A stretch of 64,000 nt of DNA, from NCBI RefSeq assembly GCF_017652985.1, contig NZ_JAGGDJ010000008.1:1-64000 (forward strand), read 5' to 3'. This DNA is from Paenibacillus artemisiicola. GTDB taxonomy: Bacteria > Bacillota > Bacilli > Paenibacillales > Paenibacillaceae. Each line of letters begins with the position of its first letter. Position 1 is the first letter of the stretch. Below are positions 1-7,605 of this stretch, piece by piece. The position numbers were made by a program, and so were the translations under genes. The notes beneath the pieces were generated by a model. That model saw nothing but the letters and a program-made list of their open reading frames with translations. It ran no database searches and was not told where the DNA came from.

Positions 1-569
1 CGGCGGCGGGGACCGGCGACGCGGCGGCCGAGCAAGCGCCGCTGCGCAAGCGGAAGCGCAAGCGCCGCCGCGGGAAGGCGGCGAAGCGGCAGGCCGGGCG
101 GGATGCCGAGGCGGCGTCCGGCGGAGGCCGGCGTCCGCCGAACCGGGTCATCCATCCCGTAAAGGGCAATTTCTCGTTCAAGACGTCGCTCTTGAACGAC
201 CGCGGCCGCGGCATGATCCGGCTGCGCGGCCGCCGCGAGACGGGCAAGCGCTGGTCGACGGAAATTCCGACGGAAATGGCCGTCCGGATGGTGGAGGAAG
301 GCGCGGCGGGCATCATTCATCCCGGCCTCATCCACAAGCTGTACACGAAGGCCGATTTTCGGATTCTCGTGCTGCAGCGGGACGATTACGTCTGCCGGTA
401 TTGCGGCAATTACGGAGACACGATCGACCATGTGCTGCCGAAGTCCAAGGGCGGCTTGTCCACGCCGGCCAACTGCGTCTGCGCCTGCGCGGAATGCAAC
501 CTGAAGAAGGCGGACAGCCTCGATTACGTGGACGACGAAGCGCTGCCGCATTACTATTTGCAGTCCTGA
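1..569 (+). CDS. HNH endonuclease-domain protein (5' end outside window)
   Basis: The frame is open from the first bases of the window, so the gene begins upstream. The visible part has a basic Arg/Lys-rich stretch (about bases 45-110) and then a C-terminal HNH nuclease module: a first zinc-knuckle pair CRYC, the core DHVLPKSKGG, and a second pair CACAEC. HNH modules of this kind cleave or nick DNA with a metal ion, and the basic arm would suit nucleic-acid binding. The only start-like codon near the domain is TTG 192, which has no clear ribosome site and would cut off the basic region, so the longer protein is more likely. The target and biological role cannot be read from the sequence. Confidence 0.75.
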   Translation, partial: AAGTGDAAAEQAPLRKRKRKRRRGKAAKRQAGRDAEAASGGGRRPPNRVIHPVKGNFSFKTSLLNDRGRGMIRLRGRRETGKRWSTEIPTEMAVRMVEEGAAGIIHPGLIHKLYTKADFRILVLQRDDYVCRYCGNYGDTIDHVLPKSKGGLSTPANCVCACAECNLKKADSLDYVDDEALPHYYLQS

Positions 570-702
570 TCCCCGTCCCGATTCCCGCCTTGATTAAGGT
601 CATGCTGGAAGATTTTATGGGGTTATCATGAGGTTACTCCCGTGTTACCATGGGTGGCGTCGGAAGGCCGGCAACACTTTAGCACATGAGGAGGATCATT
701 TC

Positions 703-1488
703 ATGAACATGCAACCGTTTCGCGTAGGCGTCGCAAGCGTTCTCGCGGCAGGACTGATCGCGCTTGGAGGCGCAGCGCTGAACAAAGCGGAGGCAGCGGC
801 TCCGAACGCTTCCGTAACGTATAAAGTGACGAGCAACGACACGCTTTATCAAATCGCCCGACAATACGGCATCGACCTAAAGGCGCTCATCGGCGCGAAT
901 CCGTCCATCGCCAACCCGAACGTGATTTGGCCGGGCATTATCGTGAAAGTGCCTACATCCGGCGGATGGTACCCAAGCACGGGTACGGGCACGGGAACGA
1001 ACGCGGGATCGAATTCGAACGCGGGCACGGGCTCGAATACGGGCACGGGCACAGGCACGAACGCAGGGACGGGCACGACCGCGAACCCAAGCACGGGCAC
1101 GGGCACGAGCACGACGGACAAGAGCCAATTCGCTTCGCAAGTCGTGACGCTCGTGAACAAGGAGCGCGCGAACGCGGGTCTGCCCGCGCTGAAATCCGAC
1201 GCGCTGCTGACGAAGGTCGCCATGGACAAAGCGAAAGACATGTACGCCAAGAACTACTTCGACCATAACTCCCCGACTTACGGTTCGCCATTCGATATGA
1301 TGCGTGCCTACGGCGTGAACTATTCTTACGCCGGCGAGAACATCGCCAAGGGCCAGCGCACGCCGCAGGAAGTCATGACGGCTTGGATGAACAGCGCCGG
1401 CCACAAGGCGAACATCCTGGGCAGCCACTACGGCAAAATCGGCGTGGCGTACTACAACGGCGAATGGGTACAGGAATTCACGAACTAA
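703..1488 (+). CDS. Secreted LysM-CAP (YkwD-type SCP) protein
   Basis: A 261-aa exported protein. ATG 703 follows a GAGGAGG site and opens a signal peptide of about 30 residues. A LysM peptidoglycan-binding domain (about 36-82, with SNDTLYQIARQYG) is followed by a Gly/Thr/Asn-rich linker (about 90-145) and a C-terminal CAP/SCP domain (about 148-260). The CAP domain retains the His of YFDHNSP, the GEN of YAGENIA and HKANIL. Bacillus homologues such as YkwD are secreted wall-associated proteins, and SafA/YkwD-like combinations occur in spore coats. The enzymatic activity of bacterial CAP proteins is unsettled, so only the domain assignment is firm. It is a single gene closed by a hairpin terminator. 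Confidence 0.9.
   Translation: MNMQPFRVGVASVLAAGLIALGGAALNKAEAAAPNASVTYKVTSNDTLYQIARQYGIDLKALIGANPSIANPNVIWPGIIVKVPTSGGWYPSTGTGTGTNAGSNSNAGTGSNTGTGTGTNAGTGTTANPSTGTGTSTTDKSQFASQVVTLVNKERANAGLPALKSDALLTKVAMDKAKDMYAKNYFDHNSPTYGSPFDMMRAYGVNYSYAGENIAKGQRTPQEVMTAWMNSAGHKANILGSHYGKIGVAYYNGEWVQEFTN
978..1125 (+). repeat. Low-complexity ACGGGC/ACG repeat coding a Gly-Thr linker
   Basis: Irregular tandem copies of ACGGGCACG encode a Thr-Gly-Thr-Asn-Ala linker between the LysM and CAP domains. It lies inside the coding frame and behaves as a flexible spacer, likely length-variable between strains. Confidence 0.8.
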
Positions 1489-1512
1489 ACGCTTATAACC
1501 GCGCTTTACGCC

Positions 1513-1544
1513 AAAGGCGGCCCTTCCGGGGCCGCCTTTCTTTA
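1513..1544 (+). terminator. Rho-independent terminator after LysM-CAP gene
   Basis: A perfect 11-bp stem (1513-1523 with 1529-1539) and 5-nt loop, followed by a T-rich stretch, 25 bp after the stop codon. Confidence 0.85.
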
Positions 1545-1570
1545 CATTTCGAGAGGCGCCGTTTATGATA

Positions 1571-1583
1571 TAACCACTGGTTA
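1571..1583. promoter_or_regulatory. Candidate TetR operator (13-bp palindrome)
   Basis: TAACCACTGGTTA is a perfect 6-1-6 inverted repeat ending 17 bp before the TTG start of the TetR gene. The position suits autorepression. That the adjacent regulator binds it is inferred from position and symmetry. Confidence 0.5.
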
Positions 1584-1599
1584 GCAAATAAAAGGGGGC

Positions 1600-2247
1600 T
1601 TGTCGCAAACGATGACGACGACGCGAAGAAAGCAAATGACCGAAGACATGAAGGCGGCGATCCGCCAATCCGCGGCCGAACTGTTCGCCGAGAAGGGCTA
1701 CGAGCACGTGACGATGCGCGAAATCGCGAAGCGGGCGGGGTGCTCGCATACGGCGATCTATTTGTATTTCAAGAACAAGGAGGAGCTGCTGCAGCATATC
1801 GCCATTCCGTCGCTGCTGGAGCTCGAGCGCGGCTTCCGTGAGGAATTGGAGAAGGCGGACGCGTCGCCGCTGGAACGCCTGAAGGCGGTGTGCGGCCGCT
1901 ACGTCGTCTTCTGCCTGAGCAGCGGCAGCCTGCATACGGTCCTGTTCATGTCCGGTTCCGTACGGGTCGACGATCCGGCGCCGGCGCTCGAAATCAACGT
2001 CATCCGCAACCGCTTGTTCGCGACGATGCGCGATTCGCTGAATCGGGTCGTCCCTCCCGCCGAGGCGGAAGGCGGCGAGAGCGGCGAGGCCGCGACGAAC
2101 CGGGCACGGGTGCTGTTCTACTATATCCAGGGCTTCGTCAGCACGTATGCCGGCCATACGGAGCCGACGGCCATCCTGCTCGACCGCATCCTGCCGATCT
2201 TCGGCGAAGGCATCGTCGTCCTGACGAAGGGAATGGCGCAACATTAA
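1600..2247 (+). CDS. TetR/AcrR-family transcriptional regulator
   Basis: About 215 aa. The N-terminal helix-turn-helix (about 15-62) has the standard TetR core: AAELFAEKGYEHVTMREIAK followed by SHTAIYLYFKNKEEL. The C-terminal ligand-binding half is divergent, so the effector is unknown. The start is uncertain: TTG 1600 lies 1-4 bases after AAAGGGGG, while ATG 1612 is 13 bases away. Residue numbering assumes 1600. A perfect 13-bp palindrome sits just upstream and probably serves as its operator. No efflux or degradation gene follows, because the next gene is a histidine kinase on the same strand, so the regulated target is not evident beyond possible autoregulation. Confidence 0.88.
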   Translation: MSQTMTTTRRKQMTEDMKAAIRQSAAELFAEKGYEHVTMREIAKRAGCSHTAIYLYFKNKEELLQHIAIPSLLELERGFREELEKADASPLERLKAVCGRYVVFCLSSGSLHTVLFMSGSVRVDDPAPALEINVIRNRLFATMRDSLNRVVPPAEAEGGESGEAATNRARVLFYYIQGFVSTYAGHTEPTAILLDRILPIFGEGIVVLTKGMAQH

Positions 2248-2314
2248 TTGTTTTTAATGTCGCAGGGTTTGGCGAATCCGAAGCGAATTAAGCCTAAGAG
2301 ACTCGTTTCGGGGG

Positions 2315-3475
2315 ATGGATCGGACCATGAGGCGCAAAGCCGTTTACTGCAATCGCGTGCTTGCTTCGAAGTTAAAACGAACGCTTACGCTCCGGACGAT
2401 CGGGCGCAAGGAACCGGAGGAGAACGATCTTCACCCCGATTCCATGAGCTACCGCCGGCTCATCAAATATTTGCCGGAGCCGATCTTCGTGCATGACGGC
2501 GATACGGTCATCTTCACCAACCAAGCCGGACTGCGCCTGCTCGGCGTGACGGAAGCGGAGCTGCTGGCGAGGCCGTTCGTAAGCCATTACCTCCATCCGG
2601 ACGTCCGCGAGAAGGCGTGGCACCGCCTGAAGGCGATTCTGGGAACGGACGAGCCCAACGAGTTCGAGGAGTCGAAGCTGGTGAGCGCCGCGGGCGAGAT
2701 CATCGACGTCGAAGTCTCGAGCACCCGCATCCGCGACTATCCGGGCAAAGGGACGGTCGTGCAGAGCGTCTTCCGCGATATCCGCGACCGGAAGCGGGAA
2801 GAGGAGGCGCTCATCCAATCCGAGAAGCTGTCGGTCGTCGGCCAGATGGCGGCCGGCATCGCGCACGAGATTCGCAACCCGCTTACGTCTCTGATCGGAT
2901 TTTCCAAATTTCTCAAAACGAGGATCAACAGCTACCACGATTATTTCGACATCATGCTCGTGGAGCTGGACCGGATCAATGCCATCGTGCAGGAATTCAT
3001 GGCGCTCGCCAAGCCGCAGGCGAACCAGTTCCGCCGGCACGACCTGATCAAGACGATCCAAAGCGTGCTGACGCTGCTCGAGACGCAGGCGATCATGAAC
3101 AACGTGCAGCTGTCCGCCAGCTACGACGCCGAAGCGGCGGAGCTCCTCTGCGAGGAGAATCAGCTCAAGCAGGTGTTCGTCAACGTGCTCAAGAACGCGA
3201 TCGAGGCGATGCCGCAGGGCGGAACCGTCGCCATCCGGCTGACGTCGGCCGGGAGCCGGGACATCGCGGTGTCGATCGAGGACCAGGGCGTCGGCATTCC
3301 GGAAGAGCAGCTGCCCCTGCTCGGCGGCCCGTTCTTCACGACGAAGGACGGCGGAACGGGGCTCGGCCTCATGATTTGTTACCGCATCATCGAAGGCCAC
3401 CGCGGCAAGATCGACATCGCCAGCGCCCACGGCAAAGGCACGACGGTGACGATTTCCTTGCCCAAAAACGAGTGA
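2315..3475 (+). CDS. PAS-domain sensor histidine kinase (sporulation-kinase type)
   Basis: A soluble kinase of about 386 aa with no membrane segment. A PAS domain (about 45-160, RLIKYLPEPIFVHDGDTVIF) precedes HisKA with phospho-acceptor His184 in GIAHEIRNPLTSLIGF, and an HATPase domain with N-box Asn294 (NVLKNAIEAM), DQGVGIPEE and FFTTKDGGTGLGL. This architecture and H-box are typical of the orphan kinases feeding the Spo0F phosphorelay (KinA/KinE type), and no response regulator lies next door. ATG 2315 abuts the GGGGG site, so ATG 2327 is an equally good start, and the conserved PAS begins near 2444. The input signal is unknown, and the sporulation role is inferred from family. Confidence 0.88.
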   Translation: MDRTMRRKAVYCNRVLASKLKRTLTLRTIGRKEPEENDLHPDSMSYRRLIKYLPEPIFVHDGDTVIFTNQAGLRLLGVTEAELLARPFVSHYLHPDVREKAWHRLKAILGTDEPNEFEESKLVSAAGEIIDVEVSSTRIRDYPGKGTVVQSVFRDIRDRKREEEALIQSEKLSVVGQMAAGIAHEIRNPLTSLIGFSKFLKTRINSYHDYFDIMLVELDRINAIVQEFMALAKPQANQFRRHDLIKTIQSVLTLLETQAIMNNVQLSASYDAEAAELLCEENQLKQVFVNVLKNAIEAMPQGGTVAIRLTSAGSRDIAVSIEDQGVGIPEEQLPLLGGPFFTTKDGGTGLGLMICYRIIEGHRGKIDIASAHGKGTTVTISLPKNE

Positions 3476-3539
3476 AACGATGCGCCGGTCCGGCCTGCTG
3501 GGCGAATTTACCGGTAGGTTGGCCGAAGCAGCTGTGTTA

Positions 3540-3735
3540 TCCTATTACGCGAGCCGAAACGATAACTCGTACGGGGGATCTTTTGGGAGCAAGTCACGTT
3601 GCTCCGTTCCCGTCATCTGATGCGTATCACATGACGGGTTCACCGCGCTTTTGGCGCTGGGGTGAATCGCGCGTTCCGCGCGTAGGGTCGAACTCCTCGA
3701 CCCGAATCCGACAACTAACCTCGTAGGCCGCATGC
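3540..3735 (+). promoter_or_regulatory. c-di-AMP riboswitch (ydaO/yuaA type)
   Basis: The leader contains ydaO hallmarks: TACGGGGGATC near 3570, the ACCGCGC/TTTGGCGCTGGGGTGAA pairing near 3641-3665, and the diagnostic 3' end GAATCCGACAACTAACC (3704-3720) followed by TCGTAGGC. The ydaO class binds c-di-AMP and usually switches off wall-hydrolase and potassium-transport genes. A LysM-3D domain protein follows 115 nt later, a typical client. A small hairpin at 3735-3751 follows, but no clear U-tract terminator was seen. Confidence 0.9.
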
Positions 3736-3849
3736 GAAGATGGCGTCTTCGTTCCGCACTCGCTCGGCGGATCTGTCCTCTTCGTAATGACGTTCTTATG
3801 CCTGCTTTCCGGGCATGCGACCGTAAATCCTAAGGAGGCAACCGACAAC

Positions 3850-4665
3850 ATGAATCGTCATCATTGGAAGAAGGGCATCGTGGCCGCCGCGCTCGGCCTC
3901 GTCATTTTCGCCCAAAGCGCAGCCGCGCACGCGGAAGGCACGTACAAAGCACAGAACGACGACACGTTCTGGAGGCTGTCCCAAAAGTTCGGCGTCAGCG
4001 TCGATCTGCTGCAGCAGGCAAACCCGTTCGTGGAAGCCGGCAACATCTACGACGGCTTGATGCTGGTCATCCCGGCGGCCGAGAAAGTGAAGACCGCGGG
4101 TCCTGCGCGCGTCCTGAAGCAGGAAGCCAAAGCTGCCATTGCGAAGAAAGCCCCGGCGGCCGAGGCGAAGCAATCCGTTCCGAAGGCGGCCAAGAAAGCG
4201 CCGGCGAAGAAAGCGGCAGCGACCGCTTCGAAAGCCACGAAGACGGCCGTCAAGAAAACGACTGTCAAGAAAACGACCGTCAAGCCATCGGTCGCCAGAA
4301 AGCCGCAGCGCGACCGCGTGACGGTGAACGGCAAGTCGTACGTCTACTCGGACGTCAAGACGGTCAAAGCAAGCGCCTATACGGCAGCGGCTTCCGAGAA
4401 CGGCTGGGGCCCCGTCGACTACTTCGGCAATCCGCTTAAGCTCGGAACGATCGCGGTCGATCCCGAAGTCATTCCGATGGGAACCAAAGTGTATATCACC
4501 GGCTACGACCATGGCGGTTTGCCGGCCGGCGGCATGCTCGCGGTCGCGTCCGACCAGGGCAGCGCCATCTCCGGCAACCGAATCGATATTTTCGTCCCGC
4601 AATCGCAGAAGCAAGCCAGCGAGTTCGGGTTCCAGAACGTCAAGGTCTTCATTCTCAATAAATAA
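3850..4665 (+). CDS. LysM and 3D-domain cell-wall protein under c-di-AMP riboswitch
   Basis: A 271-aa secreted protein. ATG 3850 follows TAAGGAGG. It has a signal peptide (about 1-29), one LysM domain (about 31-76, NDDTFWRLSQKFG), a Lys/Ala-rich basic linker (about 80-165) and a C-terminal 3D domain (about 170-271) with the Asp residues of TIAVDPEVIPMG, ASDQGSAI and NRIDIF that name this fold. 3D domains resemble the MltA/Rpf-type lytic domain and are found in wall hydrolases such as YocH. The ydaO riboswitch upstream would lower expression when c-di-AMP is high, linking wall remodelling to osmotic state. Hydrolase activity is inferred from family. Confidence 0.9.
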   Translation: MNRHHWKKGIVAAALGLVIFAQSAAAHAEGTYKAQNDDTFWRLSQKFGVSVDLLQQANPFVEAGNIYDGLMLVIPAAEKVKTAGPARVLKQEAKAAIAKKAPAAEAKQSVPKAAKKAPAKKAAATASKATKTAVKKTTVKKTTVKPSVARKPQRDRVTVNGKSYVYSDVKTVKASAYTAAASENGWGPVDYFGNPLKLGTIAVDPEVIPMGTKVYITGYDHGGLPAGGMLAVASDQGSAISGNRIDIFVPQSQKQASEFGFQNVKVFILNK

Positions 4666-4680
4666 TAATCGCACGACGAT

Positions 4681-4710
4681 AAACGGCAGCCCGGGGGGCT
4701 GCCGTTTTTT
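4681..4710 (+). terminator. Rho-independent terminator
   Basis: A perfect 11-bp stem (4681-4691 with 4697-4707) and six T residues, 15 bp after the LysM-3D gene. Confidence 0.9.
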
Positions 4711-4807
4711 GTGCTTGCGTTTATTCGTTCGCGGTCGCGCTTCGCGGGCAGCGCGACAATCGTCTCCGTGCGCGGGGGGCTCGGCGAAAGCGAGCCGTAC
4801 GGCCCGC

Positions 4808-5671
4808 TCAGGGCAGCCGGCGGGCCGCCGGACGGCCGAGCAGCTCCGGCAGCGTCACGATCGCGTAGCCTTTGCTCCGCAGCAGCTTGATCAGGCGCGG
4901 CAGCGCCGCGATCGTGCCGGACAGATCCTGCCCCGTGCCGCCGCCGGCATGCTGCAGGACGATCGAGCCGGGCTGCAGCGTCCGCTTGATGTTGATGAGA
5001 ATGGCGCCGCTGTCGATGCTTCGCCAGTCTTCGGAGTCGACGTCCCAGTTGACGACGGTAAAGCCCTTGCCGCTCAGCCATTCCACCTGCGCCGGCGTGA
5101 TCTCGCCGTACGGCGGACGGACGAATCTCGGGCTGTAGCCGACGAGCGGCCGGAGAATCCAGTCGGTCCGCAGCACCTGCTGCTGCATGGCGTACTGCGA
5201 GATCCGCGAGAAGACGGGATGGTTCAAGGAATGATTGCCGATGATGTGGCCTTCCCGCTGCATCCGCCGCACGATCGCGGGGTGGGCGGCCGCGCGCTGG
5301 CCGACGACGAAGAACGTCGCCCGGACCTTGTAGCGCGCCAGCGTCTCGAGCACCTGCGGCGTGTAACGGGGATCCGGCACGTCGTCGAACGTCAGCGCGA
5401 CCCGGCGGAAGCGCCGGGAGCCGCCGATGACGAAGGCGCCGGGGTAGCGCTGCTGCAGCGCCACCCACGAAATCGCGGGCTTCTTCTTCTTGGGGCGCTG
5501 GGCGCCGGAGAAGGCGCCGGTCTCTTCGGACGGATGCTGCGCTTGAGGACGGTATTCGCTTCCCGCCGCGGCGGACCGCTTGCCGCTTGCCGGCTCCGCC
5601 CCCGCGGACGCGGCCAGCAGCAAGCATGCCGCCAGCAGCAGCGCTTTTCGCGCTTCCCCCCATCTTCGCAT
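4808..5671 (-). CDS. Polysaccharide deacetylase (NodB domain), exported
   Basis: A 287-aa protein with an N-terminal signal or anchor (about 8-25) and a NodB homology domain (about 88-280). Motif 1 is TFDDVPD (Asp96/Asp97). The usual Gly after the two Asp is Val, which is uncommon. Motif 2 is HSLNHP (metal His147 and His151), motif 3 RPPYGE, motif 4 NWDVDSEDW and motif 5 contains LQHAGG. Family members remove acetyl groups from peptidoglycan or chitin-like sugars with a divalent metal. Metal ligands look complete, so activity is likely. It is transcribed divergently from the esterase pair that follows. The substrate is not predictable. Confidence 0.88.
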   Translation of the reverse strand: MRRWGEARKALLLAACLLLAASAGAEPASGKRSAAAGSEYRPQAQHPSEETGAFSGAQRPKKKKPAISWVALQQRYPGAFVIGGSRRFRRVALTFDDVPDPRYTPQVLETLARYKVRATFFVVGQRAAAHPAIVRRMQREGHIIGNHSLNHPVFSRISQYAMQQQVLRTDWILRPLVGYSPRFVRPPYGEITPAQVEWLSGKGFTVVNWDVDSEDWRSIDSGAILINIKRTLQPGSIVLQHAGGGTGQDLSGTIAALPRLIKLLRSKGYAIVTLPELLGRPAARRLP

Positions 5672-5812
5672 GGCCGTCCCTCCTTCATGATGTCATTTTG
5701 CCCGCCTGCGTAATCGCGCATTCACGAAAATCGGAATCGGCACTTTACAGCGTTGCATTGAAGACGTAACATGAGAAGGAACCGATCACGCGAAAAAGGG
5801 GATAGCGTTCCG

Positions 5813-6775
5813 ATGCCAACGATCGATATGCCGCTCAAGGAATTGCAAACGTATTCAGGACTTAATCCGAGGCCAGCCGATTTCGACGATTACTGGGAAC
5901 GGGCGCTGGCGGAGATGCGCGCCGTCGATGCCGCGGTCGAGCTCGTGCCGAGCGAATTCCAGACGCCGTCGGCCGAATGCTTCGATTTATATTTCACGGG
6001 CGTCCGGGGCGCGCGGATTCATGCCAAGTACGCGCGTCCGCGCCTTGCGGAACGGCCGCATCCGGCGGTCGTCCAATTTCACGGCTACAGCGGCAACGCC
6101 GGCGACTGGACGGACAAGCTGGGCATCGTGTCGCTCGGCTTCTCCATCTTCGCGCTGGACGTCCGCGGACAGGGCGGATATTCCCAGGACGGCGGGGGCG
6201 TAACGGGCACGACGCTGAACGGCCATATCATCCGCGGGCTGGACGATCATCCGGACGAGCTGCTGTTCCGGCACGTTTTCCTGGATTGCGCGCAGCTGGC
6301 CGGCATCGCGCTCGGCAGCCCCGAAGTGGATCCGGAGCGCGTCTATGCCATGGGCGGCTCGCAGGGCGGCGCTTTGACGATCGCCTGCGCGGCGCTTGAG
6401 CCGCGCGTCAAGAAGCTGGCGCCGGTGTTCCCGTTCCTGAGCGACTACCGCCGGGTATGGCAAATGGACCTGGCCAAGGACGCGTACGCGGAGCTGCGCA
6501 CGTACTTCCGCCACTTCGATCCGCAGCATAAGCGGGAGGACGAGATCTTCACGAAGCTCGGCTACATCGACATTCAGCATTTGGCGAACCGCATCCGGGG
6601 CGAGGTGATGATGGGCGTCGGCCTCATGGATACGATCTGCCCGCCGTCGACGCAATTCGCCGCGTACAACAAGATCACCGCGCCGAAGCGGCTGGAGATT
6701 TACCCGGACTTCGGCCACGAAGGCTTGCCGGGCTTCAACGACAAGACGATTCGATTCTTCCTGGGCGATTATTAA
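5813..6775 (+). CDS. Acetylxylan esterase / cephalosporin-C deacetylase (CE7)
   Basis: A 321-aa cytoplasmic alpha/beta hydrolase of CE7 length. ATG 5813 (MPTIDMPLKEL) follows AAAAAGGGG and matches the family start better than the longer frame from 5771. The catalytic triad is visible: Ser183 in GGSQGG, Asp273 in LMDTICPP and His302 in DFGHEG, with HGYSG forming the oxyanion region. CE7 enzymes deacetylate short xylo-oligosaccharides and cephalosporin C. The next gene, 17 bp downstream, encodes an SGNH esterase, so the two probably form a small operon for removing acetyl groups from imported plant oligosaccharides. Confidence 0.93.
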   Translation: MPTIDMPLKELQTYSGLNPRPADFDDYWERALAEMRAVDAAVELVPSEFQTPSAECFDLYFTGVRGARIHAKYARPRLAERPHPAVVQFHGYSGNAGDWTDKLGIVSLGFSIFALDVRGQGGYSQDGGGVTGTTLNGHIIRGLDDHPDELLFRHVFLDCAQLAGIALGSPEVDPERVYAMGGSQGGALTIACAALEPRVKKLAPVFPFLSDYRRVWQMDLAKDAYAELRTYFRHFDPQHKREDEIFTKLGYIDIQHLANRIRGEVMMGVGLMDTICPPSTQFAAYNKITAPKRLEIYPDFGHEGLPGFNDKTIRFFLGDY

Positions 6776-6792
6776 GAGGAGGCTGACGCGGC

Positions 6793-7452
6793 ATGCTTAT
6801 CGGCAATAACGAAAGATTGGTCATGATCGGCGATTCCATCACCGACTGCGGCCGGGCGAGACCGGTCGGGGAAGGCTTGTTCGACGCGATCGGCAAAGGC
6901 TACGTAGGCCTCGTCGACGCCCTGATCTCGGCGGCCTACCCCGAGCGCGGCATTCGCGTGACGAACATGGGGATCGGCGGCAACAACGTGCGCGATCTCA
7001 AGGAACGCTGGCAGACCGACGTGACGGACCTAAAACCGGACTGGCTGTCGGTCATGATCGGCACGAACGACGTCTGGCGGCAGTTCGATTCGCCGACGAT
7101 CAAGGAATCGCACGTGTACCTGGACGAGTACGAAGCGACGCTGGAATCGCTCGTCGCGGCGACGCTGCCGCAGCTGAAAGGGCTCGTGCTGATGACGCCG
7201 TTCTATATCGAATCGAACGAGAACGACCTCATGCGGGCGCAAATGGACCGCTACGGCGCGGCCGTCAAGCGCGTGGCCGAGAAGTACGGCACGCTGTTCG
7301 TCGACACGCAGGCGGCGTTCAATGCCGTGCTGGAGCATCTCTACGCCGGCACGCTCGCTTGGGACCGCGTCCACCCGAACCAGATCGGCCACGCCGTGCT
7401 GGCGCGCGCGTTCTTGGGCGCGATCGGCTACGAATACGGCAAAGGGCTGTAG
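6793..7452 (+). CDS. SGNH/GDSL-type esterase
   Basis: A 219-aa protein without a signal peptide. ATG 6793 follows GAGGAGG. The SGNH blocks are present: GDSITD with nucleophile Ser15, Gly63 in IGGNN, GTND with Asn92, and DRVHP with Asp191 and His194. The closest known group is the rhamnogalacturonan/xylan acetylesterase type (YesT/YesY-like) of intracellular carbohydrate deacetylases. Coupling to the CE7 gene 17 bp upstream supports a shared role in oligosaccharide deacetylation. The exact substrate is an inference. Confidence 0.88.
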   Translation: MLIGNNERLVMIGDSITDCGRARPVGEGLFDAIGKGYVGLVDALISAAYPERGIRVTNMGIGGNNVRDLKERWQTDVTDLKPDWLSVMIGTNDVWRQFDSPTIKESHVYLDEYEATLESLVAATLPQLKGLVLMTPFYIESNENDLMRAQMDRYGAAVKRVAEKYGTLFVDTQAAFNAVLEHLYAGTLAWDRVHPNQIGHAVLARAFLGAIGYEYGKGL

Positions 7453-7523
7453 AGCTGCGCGAGTAACGTAAAGTCACGCAGGCAGACGCGCGCGTCCCGG
7501 CACGATAAGCAAGCAGACGAAAG

Positions 7524-7558
7524 AGCCGCCCCCCGGCTTAGACCGGGGGCGGCTTTTT
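7524..7558 (+). terminator. Rho-independent terminator after esterase operon
   Basis: A GC-rich stem (7524-7536 with 7543-7554, one bulged C) followed by five T, between convergent genes. Confidence 0.85.
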
Positions 7559-7605
7559 CCGCGTCGCGGGTGCGGGACGTCAGGGATGTTGCGGGCGGAC
7601 GCGGA

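Noticed and set aside
978..1125. Possible CRISPR-like or satellite repeat
   Set aside because: The units are too short and irregular, lack spacers and encode an in-frame linker.
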